A stretch of 64,000 nt of DNA from Ceratothoa steindachneri (GCA_963969495.1 OZ018321.1:106902557-106966556); one strand, 5' to 3'; numbered from the stretch's first letter, positions 22,437 to 33,811 are shown. The notes: generated by a model from the letters alone, not told the origin. Numbers and translations: made by a program.

Positions 22437-24309
22437 TATTATGGTGGAATCAAGAGATAGCTAGAAAAATTTCAGAGAAGAAAAGGGCATATAAAAAATT
22501 ACAGGTAGAAAATAATATTCAAAATTTAAGTGATTATAGAATGGCTAGGAATGAGTTAAATAAGATTATAAAGAAGAACAAAAGGGTGTCAGAAATTAAA
22601 TTAGCGCAGGATAGCAACAAATATGCTAGAAAGTTCTTTAGTTACTATAAAATTAATAACAAGTCTGGCAGAGTTAAAATAGGACCTATCAAATATGAAG
22701 GGGTTGTGAGAAAAACTGATGAGGAAATAGTTGAGGTACTAAATGGTCATTTTGCATCAGTATTTACAAAGGAGAAACTAAATAGTCTTGTGTATAGTAC
22801 TCATGGGACAGAGAAAGAGGTGTTTACTACCATTAGTGTGGATTGGAGGACGATAAAAGGACTAATAGGTGAGTTAGATACTACCAAGGCCTCCGGCCCT
22901 GATAATATTCATTCTAGAAAGTATTCAATAGCTCTGGAGTTGTATACTAGGTCACTGGAATATGGAGAAATACCTGATGATTGGAAGAGAGCAAATGTAG
23001 TCCCCATTTTCAAGAAGGGTAGTAAAGAGGATCCAAATAACTTTAGACCGGTTAGCCTAACTCCTGTAGTCTGTAAAATTCTTGAGAAAATAATTAAAAA
23101 AGGGATTTGCCAAAATCTAGAGAGAGAGGGGTTAATCAGCGATGCTCAGCATGGGTTTAGATCGGGTAGATCATGTTTGACTAATTTACTAGACTTTCTT
23201 TAGTTTTTAACAGATCAAGTAGATAAGGGAGAGAATGTAGATGTAATTTACTTGGATTTTAGTAAAGCATTTGATAAGGTACCACATAGGAGACTAGTTC
23301 ATAAATTAAAAATGATTGGGATATGTGGGGGTGTTTCAAATTGGATAGCTGAGTGGCTGAAAGACAGGAAGCAAAGGATAGTGCTAAATGGTTTAAAGTC
23401 AGAGTGGAGGGATGTTATCAGTGGGGTTCCTCAGGGATCAGTTCTCGGGCTATTATTATTTGTCATCTATATAAACGATCTTGGGGAGGCAGCTAATAAT
23501 AAAGTGAAATTTTTGCGGATGATACCAAATTAGCAGCCGTAGTTAAAGATATTGATGATAATTTTAAAGTGCAGGGGGATTTAAATAAATTGTTATCCTG
23601 GGCACATAAGTGGCAAATGACTTTCAACCTTGATAAGTGCAAAGTTATTAACATGGGAAAAGATAATCAAGAATTTAACTAAACTATGAAATGGATGGGC
23701 ATTGGCTGAGCTCAGTAGAGGATGAGAAAGATCTAGGAGTAGTAATAGACAAGTCATTAAGGTTTTCTAAGCAGTGTATTGAAGCAAGAAATAGGGCAAA
23801 TAGAGTGCTGGGTTTCATTAAGAGAAATGTCAGTTAGAAAAGTAAGGAGGTTATTCTTAAACTCTATAACTCTTATGTTAGGCCACATCTAGAGTACTGT
23901 ATACAGGCATGGTCCCCACATTTTAGACACGATATTAACTTTCTCGAGTCAGTGCAACAGAGGGCAACAAAGATTATTCTTTCCCTGAGGCACCTTGAAT
24001 ATATAGATAGACTGAGGGTATTAAATATGTTCTTGTTCAAAAGGAGGTAAAGGAGGTGTGTGAGAGGGGATATGATTGAGCTCTTTAAAAAATTTTCTGG
24101 GTTAGATGATGGAAATCAGACTAGAGGTCACCACTTGGAAATTAAAAAGCAAGGGTGTAGATGGTGATTTAAGAAAATATTTTTTCACCAATAGAGTGGT
24201 AGACTTCTGGAACAAATTGTTGTGGAGGGTAGTAGGTAGTCCAAATTTAAATGTATTTAAGAGTAGGTTGGATGAGTTTATGGGGAGGGAAGGTTGTGAT
24301 GGTTCCTAA
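22400..24309 (+). pseudogene. CR1-B reverse transcriptase, broken
   Basis: 22400-23203: a basic linker then LDTTKASGPDNIHSRKYSIA, WKRANVVPIFKKGSKEDPNN, FRPVSLTPVVCKILEKII and AQHGFRSGRSCLTNLLDFL, ending at a TAG. 23252-23533: [20 protein letters not shown] (motif A aspartates intact) and [21 protein letters not shown] frameshift near 23510 then takes the catalytic FADD box out of frame (it reads VKFLRMIPN). The thumb follows in pieces to 24309. The first codons of the 22400 frame belong to the CR1-A tail. Confidence 0.85.
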
Positions 24310-24584
24310 GTTTTGTATATATTAATATTGTTTGTATATATCTATAGCTGCATGATTTAGTTCTTGACAAGCCTCGATTGGTGATACCCTTGTTTGTGGA
24401 CGCAATCCTCTGGATAGAGTTTGGGTGCCTTAAAAAAGAGGCCATTTGACTTGGATGACCTATGATGGGCCCTTGTGGCTTTTGTCATCTGTTATATTAT
24501 AATGTGGGTGACTTTGATTTTGTCTTCCTCTGGCGATAGGCCCTTGTGGCTTTTGTCATCTGTGAAATTATGAATATGAATATG

Positions 24585-24667
24585 AACTACTTTTTGTTGA
24601 GCACATGAAATATAAACAAACAAAAATCCACTTTTTCGGACAGACCACCAATTTATATGTTTACCCA
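24585..24667 (+). repeat. Repeat X, copy 4 (partial)
   Basis: AATCCACTTTTTCGGACAGA and CCACCAATTTATATG match copy 5 (ATACACTTTTTCGGGCACGC, CCGCCAATCTTCATG). Cut by an antisense CR1-B tail. Confidence 0.5.
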
Positions 24668-25047
24668 ATTCAAACCATACACAGGAACGTCAAAAACAAA
24701 AGGCGTCATCAAGACATCAAAATCCAAATGAATCATAATATACAATAATAAAAAACTGTATCCCCAGGAATAAGTCCAGAATACCCCCCAAAGTTAACCC
24801 TCCCTCCCCATAAAATTATCTAATCAGCGTTTGAATACATTCAAGTTTGGACTGTCTACCGTCTCAGATGGCAAACTATTCCAGTAATATACTACTCTAT
24901 TGGTGAAAAAATATTTTCTAACATCCAACCTGCACCTCTGTTTTTTAATTTTTAAGTGGTGGCCGCAAGTCATATTACTACCTTCCAATTCAAATAACTT
25001 GTAAAATCCAACTTATCCATCCCAGAACAGATTTTAAAAAGCTCAAT
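24668..25047 (-). mobile_element. CR1 family B 3' fragment, antisense
   Basis: Aligns with 11375-11765: ACACAGGAACGTCAAAAAC, CCCCAAAGTTAACCCTCCC, GGCAAACTATTCCAGTAAT. It sits between two partial X repeats, so it probably inserted into an X copy. Confidence 0.75.
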
Positions 25048-25320
25048 CATATAGAATAATGTTCTAACGTTTTTATTTAACCAAAGGCGCATGAATATGC
25101 ATATGCAAGTGAATGAAACATACACGCAAAAAAATACACTTTTTCGGGCACGCCGCCAATCTTCATGTTTACCTCAGTTTTACCCGTTTTATTGTATTTG
25201 GTTACTGGAAACCAATTTCGAGCCATACTATGGGTTGCTATATGGGGGGCATAGCTCCCCTACATCCCCTGCTCACCCTCAGGAACAAGTGATAAAACAA
25301 CAGTTAATGAGAGTGGGGTA
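25048..25320 (+). repeat. Repeat X, copy 5
   Basis: TATAGAATAATGTTCTAACG at the start, CACTTTTTCGGGCACGC in the middle, and GAGCCATACTATGGGTTGCT followed by ATATGGGGGGCATAGC. This copy joins the two halves of X seen separately in the other copies and so gives the best idea of its order. Confidence 0.5.
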
Positions 25321-25344
25321 TGGATCTTCAGAATTACCCAACAT

Positions 25345-25557
25345 TTACCAATTAATGTACATTACTAGGTTAATATTGTCTAAACCTGTTCTTGTCATAA
25401 GCATTATTAAATTCTGTATTTCTAACAAAGATCTGCATAGTTTTCCCTGCTTTATAAACCATCCATTTTCTCCTTTATTTCTTTTTTCATTTAATTGCTG
25501 TCTCAAGATTCTTTCCTTTTCTCTTTCTTTTAGAGTAAGATCTGGAGCAATACCCAC
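25345..25557 (-). pseudogene. LINE D ORF1 C-terminal piece
   Basis: 70 codons starting MGIAPDLTLKEREKERILRQ and continuing QLNEKRNKGENGWFIKQGKL, the pattern that closes RRM-like regions in many LINE ORF1 proteins (basic, with an R/K-rich helix and a GW turn). Ends at a stop near 25345. Confidence 0.5.
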
Positions 25558-25914
25558 TATTTTATAGCTATGGATGTCTGTATTTTTTAGATTTTTCCCT
25601 AATTTAAGTATGTCATACTTTTGCTTTGCATATATAAATCTTACCTTGATTGGTCTCTACCTATTTTAATCATCCCTTTTTTTTCCTATTCTATTTATAC
25701 TTCCTATTTCTGTTTCTTCATTATATTTTAGTCCAATATTAAGTAGATCCTTGCAGAATTGCTCATCATATTTCTTACTTTCCTCTATTGTTTCCACAGA
25801 GGATTTCTTTACATTATATATTATTTTTTTTTAGCTTTTTTTCCTCTTCCTCTTTCATTTCTTCTATGACTTTGTCTTTTATTTCCACAATTAGATTTTG
25901 ATTTCCAATGTATT

Positions 25915-25998
25915 CTTTTGTGTGTTGAATGGAACAGGAGCTGCCAAGTGTAGGCCATGAATGGTCTTTTGCAGTCTCCTTCTTTTCTTATGTTCTCT
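25915..25998 (+). mobile_element. CR1 family A 3' terminus, 84-bp insertion
   Basis: Nearly identical to 19852-19931: TGTGTGTTGAATGGAACAGG, GCTGCCAAGTGTAGGCCATG, GCAGTCTCCTTCTTTTC. Extreme 5' truncation, leaving only the tail. Confidence 0.85.
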
Positions 25999-26100
25999 AA
26001 ACATCCCTTGTAATTCTAGTCCCAATTCGATTTTCATATTATTCATTCTTTCTTCCATTTTTTGAAGTTACATTTTCAGTGTATTGTTTCTTGACTCATT

Positions 26101-26355
26101 CCTGTGGATGCAGTTTCTTTTTATTGTATATTTTGGGGGACTGATTTTGTTTTTGACAGAATCCTATGGAGGCTTTAAATTATATATTGTAGATGCATGG
26201 TTAGAAATTCCTAGGGATTGTTAAATTGTATATTGTAGATGCATGATCTGACAAAATCCTATGGATTCATTATGTGGGTGGGATTTGATGGATACGGATG
26301 ATCTTTGATAGGCCCTTGTGGCTTTTGTCATCTGTGAAATTATATGTTATGTTAT
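26101..26355 (+). mobile_element. CR1 family B 3' terminus, 255-bp insertion
   Basis: TGTGGATGCAGTTTCTTTTT through three copies of a TTGTAGATGCATG-like unit to GGCCCTTGTGGCTTTTGTCA and TGTGAAATTAT. Interrupts the PHD-finger ORF on the minus strand. Confidence 0.85.
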
Positions 26356-26360
26356 GAGCT

Positions 26361-26597
26361 CTAAGGGCTTTGTTTTCCTCCACTAATATTTTGTTGTGTT
26401 TGGCTAAATTTGCTAGATTTTTTGTGGTCGTTACAGTACAATTGTAGTTTCACATTTACTTTATTTAACATATTATATTCCTCTATCATCATTTTAATGC
26501 ATCCAATATAGTACCATATATTACAGAGGTCACAATGTATTCCCTTATCTTCATCTTTCACCACTTTTTTACACTTTCCACAATAGTCAGCTGCCAT
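26361..26597 (-). pseudogene. LINE ORF1 N-terminus with PHD-type zinc finger
   Basis: Reads MAADYCGKCKKVVKDEDKGI, HCDLCNIWYYIGCIKM, and later LYCNDHKK: C-x2-C, then H-x2-C, then C-x4-H spacing of a PHD-like finger, with the aromatic residues usual before the second cysteine pair. PHD fingers occur at the N-terminus of some CR1-type ORF1 proteins. Open for 78 codons and then cut by the inserted CR1-B tail at 26355. A cellular PHD protein is an alternative, but the coiled-coil context and nested LINE pieces favour LINE ORF1. Confidence 0.65.
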
Positions 26598-27438
<841 letters not shown>

Positions 27439-27498
27439 TTTATCTGTATTTTAGACATGTATCATATAAGGTGCATTTGATCGCAACGGTTTAAAACT

Positions 27499-27501
<3 letters not shown>

Positions 27502-27590
<89 letters not shown>
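27502..27590. repeat. (TA)n microsatellite, 89 bp
   Basis: Perfect TA array ending where an RT fragment begins. Confidence 0.95.
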
Positions 27591-27592
<2 letters not shown>

Positions 27593-28480
27593 CATATTAT
27601 TACATAATTCTTTGGAGATAATTTATCCATGAAAAGATTGACAAGGCCGAAACAGATAAAATACATCGATCTGGTCCTGAAAGATTTAGAAAAGAGTTTG
27701 ACAAAGTCTGGAGATAATTCTCTGCGACTATCTTACAGATAAAAAGGCTTTTGTGGAGGTCAATGAGTTTAAAGGAGCCGAGTGGGAATTGGAAACTGGG
27801 CTCCCTCAGTGGATCTGCCTCAGCCCTACACTGTATTCGATCTATACAGCAGATATGCTGCCGCCTAGAATGCCTAGATATCCAATTCGCTGACGACATC
27901 AGTCAACTTGTCGTCAGTCGATAGACAAATAAGGACTTTCAACTTCAGAAAACAGCTATCGAGAACGCCAATATTAACCAATTCGAGAATGACTGGAACA
28001 TCAAAACGAACAAACAAAAGTTCACCAGAAACACAATCTTAAGACAAAAGTAGCAGATATCGAAATGGAAGAGCAATTGTACCGACACCATCATTTAAGC
28101 AAAGTACTGCGATTAAAGATAAAATTGGCAAGCTACATAAAAAGTATCTGAAAGAATATCGAAAGCCTCACTAGTGCTGTCCACATTTAAATTCCTTAAA
28201 AGACTTAAGCACAAGCAACAAAAAAATATATCTCGCATAATGAAACGGGGCGCTCATCTACTCATCATCCCCATCAACAACAAAGAAAAGGGAACTCCAA
28301 AGAATACAAATTGAAGCTCTCTACCTTATAATCGACAAAAAAAGATAGAGAAAAATTAAAAAAACCTTACATCAAAAGGAAAAAATCAAACCGCTTAACA
28401 TAGTTATAAGAATTAGAGCGGAAAGTACCTGGACGAAAATCAACTTATCCAATCAACTCCACCTCCCATCCTCGAAAAAA
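27591..28480 (+). pseudogene. Non-LTR reverse transcriptase C-terminal fragment
   Basis: The plus strand reads a motif A remnant (EFDKVW then stop), VEVNEFKGAEWELETGLPQ, LSPTLYSIYTADMLPP in shifted frames, then QFADDISQLVVSR with the catalytic box intact, followed by AIENANINQFENDWNIKTNK and degraded thumb text. The order and the FADDISQ box match jockey-like enzymes such as LINE J, but the sequence is too diverged to call it a J copy. Multiple stops. Confidence 0.7.
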
Positions 28481-28490
28481 AGTATACCAG

Positions 28491-29101
28491 TGAGGGGGTC
28501 GAACCAAGTAAAACATTCGAATAAACGGTTCACACATTGAACTTTATAAATGGGAAGACAAACTTCCCAGTATGTATTGTTCTCTTCCGTAAATAGGAAG
28601 ACAGACTTCCCGGTATGTATTTCTCTTTCGTAAATGGGAAGATGGACTTCCCGCTTTGTATTATTTCTCTTTCGTAAATGGGAAGATGGACTTCCCGCTT
28701 TGTATTAATCTTTTTCGTAGATGGGGAGATGGACTTCCCGTTTTGTATTCTCTCTTTTATAAATGGAAAGTTAAACTCCCCAGTATGCAGTATTTTCTCT
28801 TGTAAATAAAGGAACGAAGATCCTAGTGTACTCGGTCGGTGAAGGAGCCTTCCGAAACGGTTGCGGCGTTGCCTCTTGTGCCGGTTAGTAAGGTAAAGGG
28901 CCAAATCTTGCGGGTCACAGAGAGCGACATTGTTGAATAGATGCTACTTAGAGCTTTTGCTATTCTCCTTGTAAGACCCAGTAGGAAAGAGTTCTTGCCA
29001 TCGAGGTCGTTCACCCAAACCTTTACCTCCTTTATCGAGAATATACATTCGGTATCGTAACTGGATCCGAACTCTGATTGAGCGCTTAAAAATTCGGAAA
29101 T
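28491..29101 (+). repeat. 5' LTR (611 bp) of the gypsy element
   Basis: Starts TGAGGGGGTCGAACCAAGTA and ends AATTCGGAAAT. Matches 33343-33811 in order throughout. Contains six tandem units with a GGGAAG...CTTCCC dyad (28545-28805), an AATAAA polyadenylation signal near 28805, and then GTGTACTCGGTCGGTGAAGG. A TGG at 29102 could begin a primer-binding site, but LINE J sequence starts there too. An open frame runs antisense through it and is not thought to be a gene. Confidence 0.65.
28545..28805. promoter_or_regulatory. Tandem array of dyad-bearing units in the LTR (about 6 units of 41-44 bp)
   Basis: Each unit begins TAAATGGGAAG, has 5 bases, then CTTCCCG, then a T/C-rich spacer with TTTCTCTTTCG. 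The dyad GGGAAG/CTTCCC is kept in most units while the spacer drifts. The 3' LTR has about 2.5 units (33408-33505). Variable-number repeats in the U3 part of LTRs often act as enhancers; that role here is inference. Confidence 0.7.
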
Positions 29102-29400
29102 TGGACATAACAAGTTAGGAAGTATAGATTAGTAGAGCAAAAGTAAGAGAGTATAGTGGTGAGAGGGTTGGGTATCTCCAGCAAGAGCACGGGTGTATAG
29201 ATCCCTGGTAAAGGGTACCTCTGGCAATGTTAGTCTCGTGTTGTGTTGTTTTAGGTGTCGAAATTGGTTGGCATTCAAGCCTTTGTAGTAACTAGTAAAA
29301 TTCACTACTACGGTAAGTCAAATTTCGGTGATAAGTTGTCGTAAATTGGGTTGTCATAATCGGTAAGAGTGTTACATGTTTGGGTTGGTGTTACCATTCG
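29102..29400 (-). mobile_element. LINE J 3'UTR fragment inside the gypsy element
   Basis: Contains, in LINE J order on the minus strand, a GGTACCTCTGG-like block corresponding to GGGCATCTCT in J6, and GGCATTCAAGCCTTTG (29268-29283), the signature also found at 34105, 41868, 45422 and complemented at 54748. The right boundary is unclear. Confidence 0.5.
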
Positions 29401-29479
29401 GGTAATGTCTTCTTCAAATCTATGTTTGTGCATAATAATTATTCAAAAGGTGTACCGTTAGGGTTACGCTTCTTCCGTC

Positions 29480-29996
29480 GTAATCAAAAACCAGTGGTGT
29501 GCCGTTCACACTTATACTTTGGCTCAAGTGCGAAGTACTGTAAACCGTGGTGCAGTTGGCCCAAGCGAGATGAGAACCTTCAAATGCAGACATCGTCTCT
29601 AGACTGTCTTCCCCAACCCCCTTCGAGAAACGAGATCGGCCTGCCGCTGTAAATGCGACAACATGCTGGCCGACTCTCTTCACTGTCGCTACCCGAATTA
29701 ATGAGAGGAAGTGCGAATTTCTGAGAGACACTTGCGCGAGTATGTCCTTAATTCCATTTAATATAGTGAAATTATGTGTGATGCGCAAATCATGTGTTAA
29801 AATCGCGACAGCTAATGGAGATAAGATAAGAGTGCATGGAAAAGTCCAACTAGAAATAGTCATCCCTACCCTGCGACGTTCATTTAGATGGACGTTCGTA
29901 GTTGCAGACATTACGCCTCCATTATTAGGAGCCGATTTTCTTGCTCATTTTAACCTCTTAGTAGACTGTGCTCATGGAGTCCTAATTAATAATTAG
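29480..29996 (+). pseudogene. Gypsy gag end and aspartic protease, inactive
   Basis: 29500-29580 reads CRSHLYFGSSAKYCKPWCSW, a C/H-rich finger common before the protease in arthropod gypsy elements. The protease follows: FLRDTCASMSLIP at 29718-29756, then VVADITPPLLGADFLAHFNL near the end. The retroviral-type active site is D-T/S-G-A; here the glycine codon is TGC (29733-29735), cysteine. A frame change and stops separate the two parts. The protease would cleave Gag-Pol. Confidence 0.75.
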
Positions 29997-30014
29997 ACTA
30001 GCCTATTTTCTAAA

Positions 30015-31366
30015 GTGAAGCAGTCAAGCGAATCAGTGAACTCGTTAATTATTGATGACCTCTTGTATCCTCCACCTAATTGCAGGAAAGTTCTCCGCAA
30101 ATATGAGAATATATATAACCCGAAGTCTACTGATATTAGTTCACCGACTAATTCCGTTGTCCCCACCATTGAGACGGGTAGCGCCCCACTAACTTTCGCC
30201 CGCCCAAGGCCACTTCCAATGGAGAAACTACAAATTGCCAAAGCAACTTTCGAGGCTCTTTTGAAAGAAGGTGCGGTTCAGCCGTCGAAATCTTCATGGG
30301 CTTCACCCATTCACATGGTGCAGAAGAAAACCCTAGACGAGTATAGAGTTGTGGGTGACTTTCAATCTCCCAATGCGATAACCAAAACGGACAGATATCC
30401 CCTGCCAAGGATTCAGAGCATGGTAGACCATCTTAATGGCAAGACAGTTTTCTCCCGACTGGATTTAGTCTGAGCCTACCACCAGATTCCACTAAATTCA
30501 GCGGACATTGAGAAGACTGCTGTCTCAACTCCCTTTGGGATGTACGAATTTTTAAGGCTACCGTTTGTTCTAAAGAATGCTAGTTCCAACGACACATGAA
30601 CAATTTGTTTAGAGACTTGGCGTTCGTTTTTGTGTATGTCGACAATATTTTTATATTTTCGGAAAATATAGATGAGCATGTGGAGCATTTGGATTAAGTC
30701 TTCAAAATATTGATAGAAAACTACCTTCGAATTTCTATGAAAAAGTGCGAGTTCATGAAAGAAAAAATCGATTTCTTGGGGAACCATGTCTCAGCTGCAG
30801 GACTGTGCCCTCCAGCTAGGGAGGTCTCCGAGATCACTGAGATGCCATTACCAACTGATTTCAAAGAACTTCGTCGATATTTGGGCATGTTAGGTTTTTA
30901 CAGACGTATGATGCCTTATTTTGCCTCTATCGCTACCCCTCTGACTGAACTCGCACGGCTTCAACCTAAGGCTCGCCAACTTGTTTGGAATGACGCTGCA
31001 AGGGAAGCATTTGAGGCTACTAAGTTGTTGCTGGCGAACTCCGTTAAGTTACGCCACCCATTACCCAATGACTCTCCCTACCAATTGGTGACGGGCAGCT
31101 CCAAATTCGCAGTTGGTGCTACGCTCCATCAGATGGTGGATGAGTCTCCCCAGCCCGTGGCCTTCTTCTCCGGGAAGTTGAGTAAAACACAGCAAGCGTA
31201 CTCTACTTATGACAGGGAACTCCTGGCTACGTATCTCGCTGCGTATCTTCACTTCAGGCATATGATCGAAGGTCTCCAAGTGGCTTTATGCATGGACCAC
31301 AAGCCCCTAGTATCTGCCTTCTCCTCGCTACTACGTACAAAAACAGACAGGCAACAACGGAACTGA
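30015..31366 (+). pseudogene. Gypsy reverse transcriptase and RNase H, inactive
   Basis: 30015-30473 reads the RT start (TFARPRPLPMEKLQIAKATF, VQPSKSSWASPIHMVQKK, KTVFSRLDLV) and stops at TGA 30471-30473 inside motif A. A frameshift follows near 30590. The catalytic Y-x-D-D box reads YVDN (GACAAT at 30641-30646), losing the second aspartate. 30710-31366 gives the thumb/connection (RRYLGMLGFYRRMMPYFASI) and RNase H (YDRELLATYLAAYLHFRHMI, MDHKPL), whose first aspartate position reads TGSSK. The region before 30710 is in another frame. Confidence 0.8.
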
Positions 31367-31375
31367 ACCGCAATC

Positions 31376-32576
31376 TTGAAGTACGCCAATAACATAGCTT
31401 ATGTAAGTGGTGAGGACAATGTGGTTGCTGACTGCCTATCTTGGAAGGTCAATTCAGTCCAGGTGGACTCATTTGATCTCCGTTCTTTGGCAGTAGCACA
31501 AGATCATGACGAAGAAGTGAAGTCGTCTCGATCTAGACTGGAGGCATTTTCCTTTCCCGGTGATTCCCAACTTTGGTGTGGGCAACATCTAAATACCCAC
31601 GACCGTTTGTTCTTTCACCCTGCAGATCAACTATTTTCAAGCGATTAAGGCATCGCTTCGGTTTGTGGAAGCGAGGTATTTCTGGCCCAATATGGACAGA
31701 GATATACGTTCGTGGACTCGTAAATGCCTCTCTTGCCAATATGCTAAAGTAAATCGCCACACCAAGTCCCCAGTCCTGCCTATCAGTATGCTCACTTCGA
31801 GATTTGAGACGTTTCACATTAATATAGTTGGTCCACTCCCGCCGTGCACCCTGCGTGGGCAGTCATACCTCTCTCATACCTGGTACCTGCTGTCATGCAT
31901 AGACAGAGCCGCTAGGTGGATTGAAGCAATCCTGATTCCAGACATCAGTGCTGAAACGGTTACTTTAGCCTTTTGGGGCGGCTGGATATCCAGGTTTGGC
32001 GTTCTCTAATACGTGATAACCGACAGAGGAGCGCAATTTGAGTCCGAACGCTTCAAAAAATTATCGGCCCTCGTTGGTTTCCATCGCCTGCGAACCTCGG
32101 CGAACAGACCTACCACTAACGGGATCGTGGAAAGGTCGCATCGGACTTTGAAGAGCTCTATAATGGCTCGTCGACAAGGCTGATTGATGGCCCTACCAAT
32201 CGTTCTTCTGGGCATCCGGTTCTCGACTAATGATTCGTGTTTTTCACCCTTTACAGCGGTCACAGGGACGACCCTTCTTTGCCCAATGCCCTTGGTCACC
32301 AGTTCTTCAGCCGAAGCAGATTCGAAATTCATCTCTGAACTAGCGAAGACCATGTCACACATAGATTTCACACAAACATCTGAAGGCCATCTGCACTCGG
32401 TACCGAAAACGTTTGTACACAAAGAACTAAGTGACGCCATGCATGTGTGGGTTCGTGTTGATCGCGTTCAGAAACAACTAGAAGCGCCTTATGCAGGCCC
32501 GTTCCGTGTTGTCGAACGCGACGACAAAGTTTCTAAGTTAGAATTCCCGGATGACCATCGGAACACGGTGATATAG
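31376..32576 (+). pseudogene. Gypsy integrase, inactive
   Basis: Frames 31376-31648, 31665-32009 and 32184-32576 read, in order, NVVADCLSWK (pol linker), a zinc-binding remnant (CLSCQYAKVNRHTKSP), the catalytic core and the C-terminus (PYAGPFRVVERDDKVSKLEF). In the D-D-E core the first aspartate is asparagine (FHINIVGPLPP, AAT at 31821-31823), the second is present (VITDRGAQFES, after a TAA at 32008) and the glutamate is present (NGIVERSHRTLKSS). Integrase joins the cDNA ends to host DNA; this copy is dead. A homologous fragment at 63430-64000 keeps the first aspartate. Confidence 0.8.
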
Positions 32577-32851
32577 ACAGAGTGAAACCAGCTATATTGC
32601 CTAATGTATTTAATGAGAGAAATATAAACTGTTCACGACCATCATCAATCTACCCATTGTCCTTTAGAATTAGATACCCCGCAGCAAAATGAAGAAGATC
32701 ATCGGAAGGTAGTGGCAGAAATTACAGTTACGTGGAATCTGTTCCAAATATCCAGGAAAATGGAAGTGTATCGAGCGTGTTTGCTCGTTCCGGTAGAAGC
32801 TAAAATTTTCGAGAAATCCCTCAGACCATTATTCTTTAGTACATCATAGCA

Positions 32852-32857
<6 letters not shown>
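32577..32857 (+). other. Gypsy post-integrase region, no further gene seen
   Basis: No envelope-like frame is visible between the integrase stop and the (TA)n array. AT-rich, with short frames only. Confidence 0.45.

Positions 32858-32939
<82 letters not shown>
32858..32939. repeat. (TA)n microsatellite, 82 bp
   Basis: Perfect TA array downstream of the integrase. Confidence 0.95.
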
Positions 32940-32940
<1 letters not shown>

Positions 32941-33188
32941 CCCTATATTTTAAGAACGAGATATTTTGAAGGTGTTTGTATAAGATTTTTTCTTTTAGTT
33001 CAGGTGTCACCTAAGAAAAAAAAGAAAAAAAAAGAAGAAGAAGAAAAAGGTGTTCAGGGTGTTAAAATAAAGAGTCTATAAAGGGGATTAAAAAAGGCGG
33101 TTAAGATTAGCAAATAAGGCTGTAGGCCACACCCAGCAGGGGTGCCTGTGTAACCAAGCTCTTCCTCTTAAGGAAGAGAACAGCGGCT

Positions 33189-33190
<2 letters not shown>

Positions 33191-33280
<90 letters not shown>
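33191..33280. repeat. (TA)n microsatellite, about 90 bp
   Basis: TA array with one C near 33199. Preceded by the hairpin CTCTTCCTCTTAAGGAAGAG (33160-33179) and a purine stretch that could be a polypurine tract, in which case the LTR would start here rather than at 33343. Confidence 0.9.
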
Positions 33281-33284
<4 letters not shown>

Positions 33285-33342
33285 TTGTAAGGCGTAGATC
33301 TTATTTATGTATTAAACACTCCGTGTTGTCGGGCCGTAGTAC

Positions 33343-33811
33343 TGTGGGGATCGAACGAAGTAAAACATTCGAATGGAAAATTTAAATGGTTCACACATTG
33401 AATTTTATAAATGAGAAGACAAACTTCCCGGTATGTATTGTTCTCTTTCGTAAATATGAAGACAGACTTCCCGGTATGTATTTCTCTTTCGTAAATGGAA
33501 AGATGAACAAAAATCCGAGTGTACTCGGTCGGTGAAGGAGCTTTCCAAAACTGTTGCTTCCTGTGCTGGGTAGTGAGGTAAAGGGCCAATGCGATGGAAT
33601 TTTTTGTAGCACAAATCGTGCGGGTCACAGAGAGTGACATTGTTGAGTCATTCATACTTAGAGCTTCTGTTATTCTCCTTGTAAGACCTCGTATGGAAGA
33701 GTTCATGCCATCGAGGTCGCTCGCCAACACATTTACCTCATTTACTGAGAATACACATTCGGTATCGTAGCTAGATCCGAGCTCTGATTAGGCGCTTAAA
33801 AATTCGGAAAT
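33343..33811 (+). repeat. 3' LTR (469 bp) of the gypsy element
   Basis: TGTGGGGATCGAACGAAGTA through AATTCGGAAAT. Shorter than the 5' LTR mostly because it has fewer dyad units; it carries an extra 20-odd bases near 33595. It is followed immediately by the 3' end of LINE J copy 1. Confidence 0.65.

Larger units (their letters stand above)
21040..24580 (+). mobile_element. CR1-like LINE family B, long copy split by a CR1-A insertion
   Basis: Family B begins near 21040 with the end of the endonuclease/pre-RT region (FRGKNAYGMWDTFKHIINVV, QEQCIPMK). It is interrupted at 21223-22436 by family A and resumes with WWNQEIARKISEKKRAYKKL. RT, thumb and 3'UTR continue to 24580, where the tail unit ATAGGCCCTTGTGGCTTTTG is repeated and ends in GAATAT repeats. 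Confidence 0.88.
25345..26597 (-). mobile_element. LINE D ORF1 region, antisense, with two short CR1 tail insertions
   Basis: Minus-strand ORF1: PHD-type zinc finger (26597-26361), coiled coil (26100-26000 and below, reading EERMNNMKIELGLEL) and a C-terminal piece (25557-25345). Two sense-oriented CR1 tails split it, at 26101-26355 (family B) and 25915-25998 (family A). No ORF2 follows on the left, so the element is 3'-truncated or rearranged near 25320. Confidence 0.65.
28491..33811 (+). mobile_element. Ty3/gypsy-type LTR retrotransposon, degenerate (5.3 kb)
   Basis: Pol domains in gypsy order (protease, RT, RNase H, integrase) lie between two related LTR-like blocks (28491-29101 and 33343-33811). 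Gag is missing apart from a zinc-finger-like end near 29500. A LINE J 3'UTR fragment (about 29102-29400) and two (TA)n arrays interrupt it. The LTRs are only about 80% alike by eye, so the copy is old, or the LTRs belong to different copies. Every enzymatic domain examined carries at least one lesion. Confidence 0.75.

Noticed and set aside
28530..29113. Antisense open frames through the LTRs (28530-28904, 28823-29113, 33305-33730) that look alike between the two LTRs
   Set aside because: The likeness follows from LTR similarity at DNA level, and the indels between the LTRs disturb the frame. The repeated peptide comes from the dyad units.
29420..29911. 163-codon minus-strand frame
   Set aside because: Antisense to the gypsy gag end and protease, which have recognisable motifs on the plus strand.
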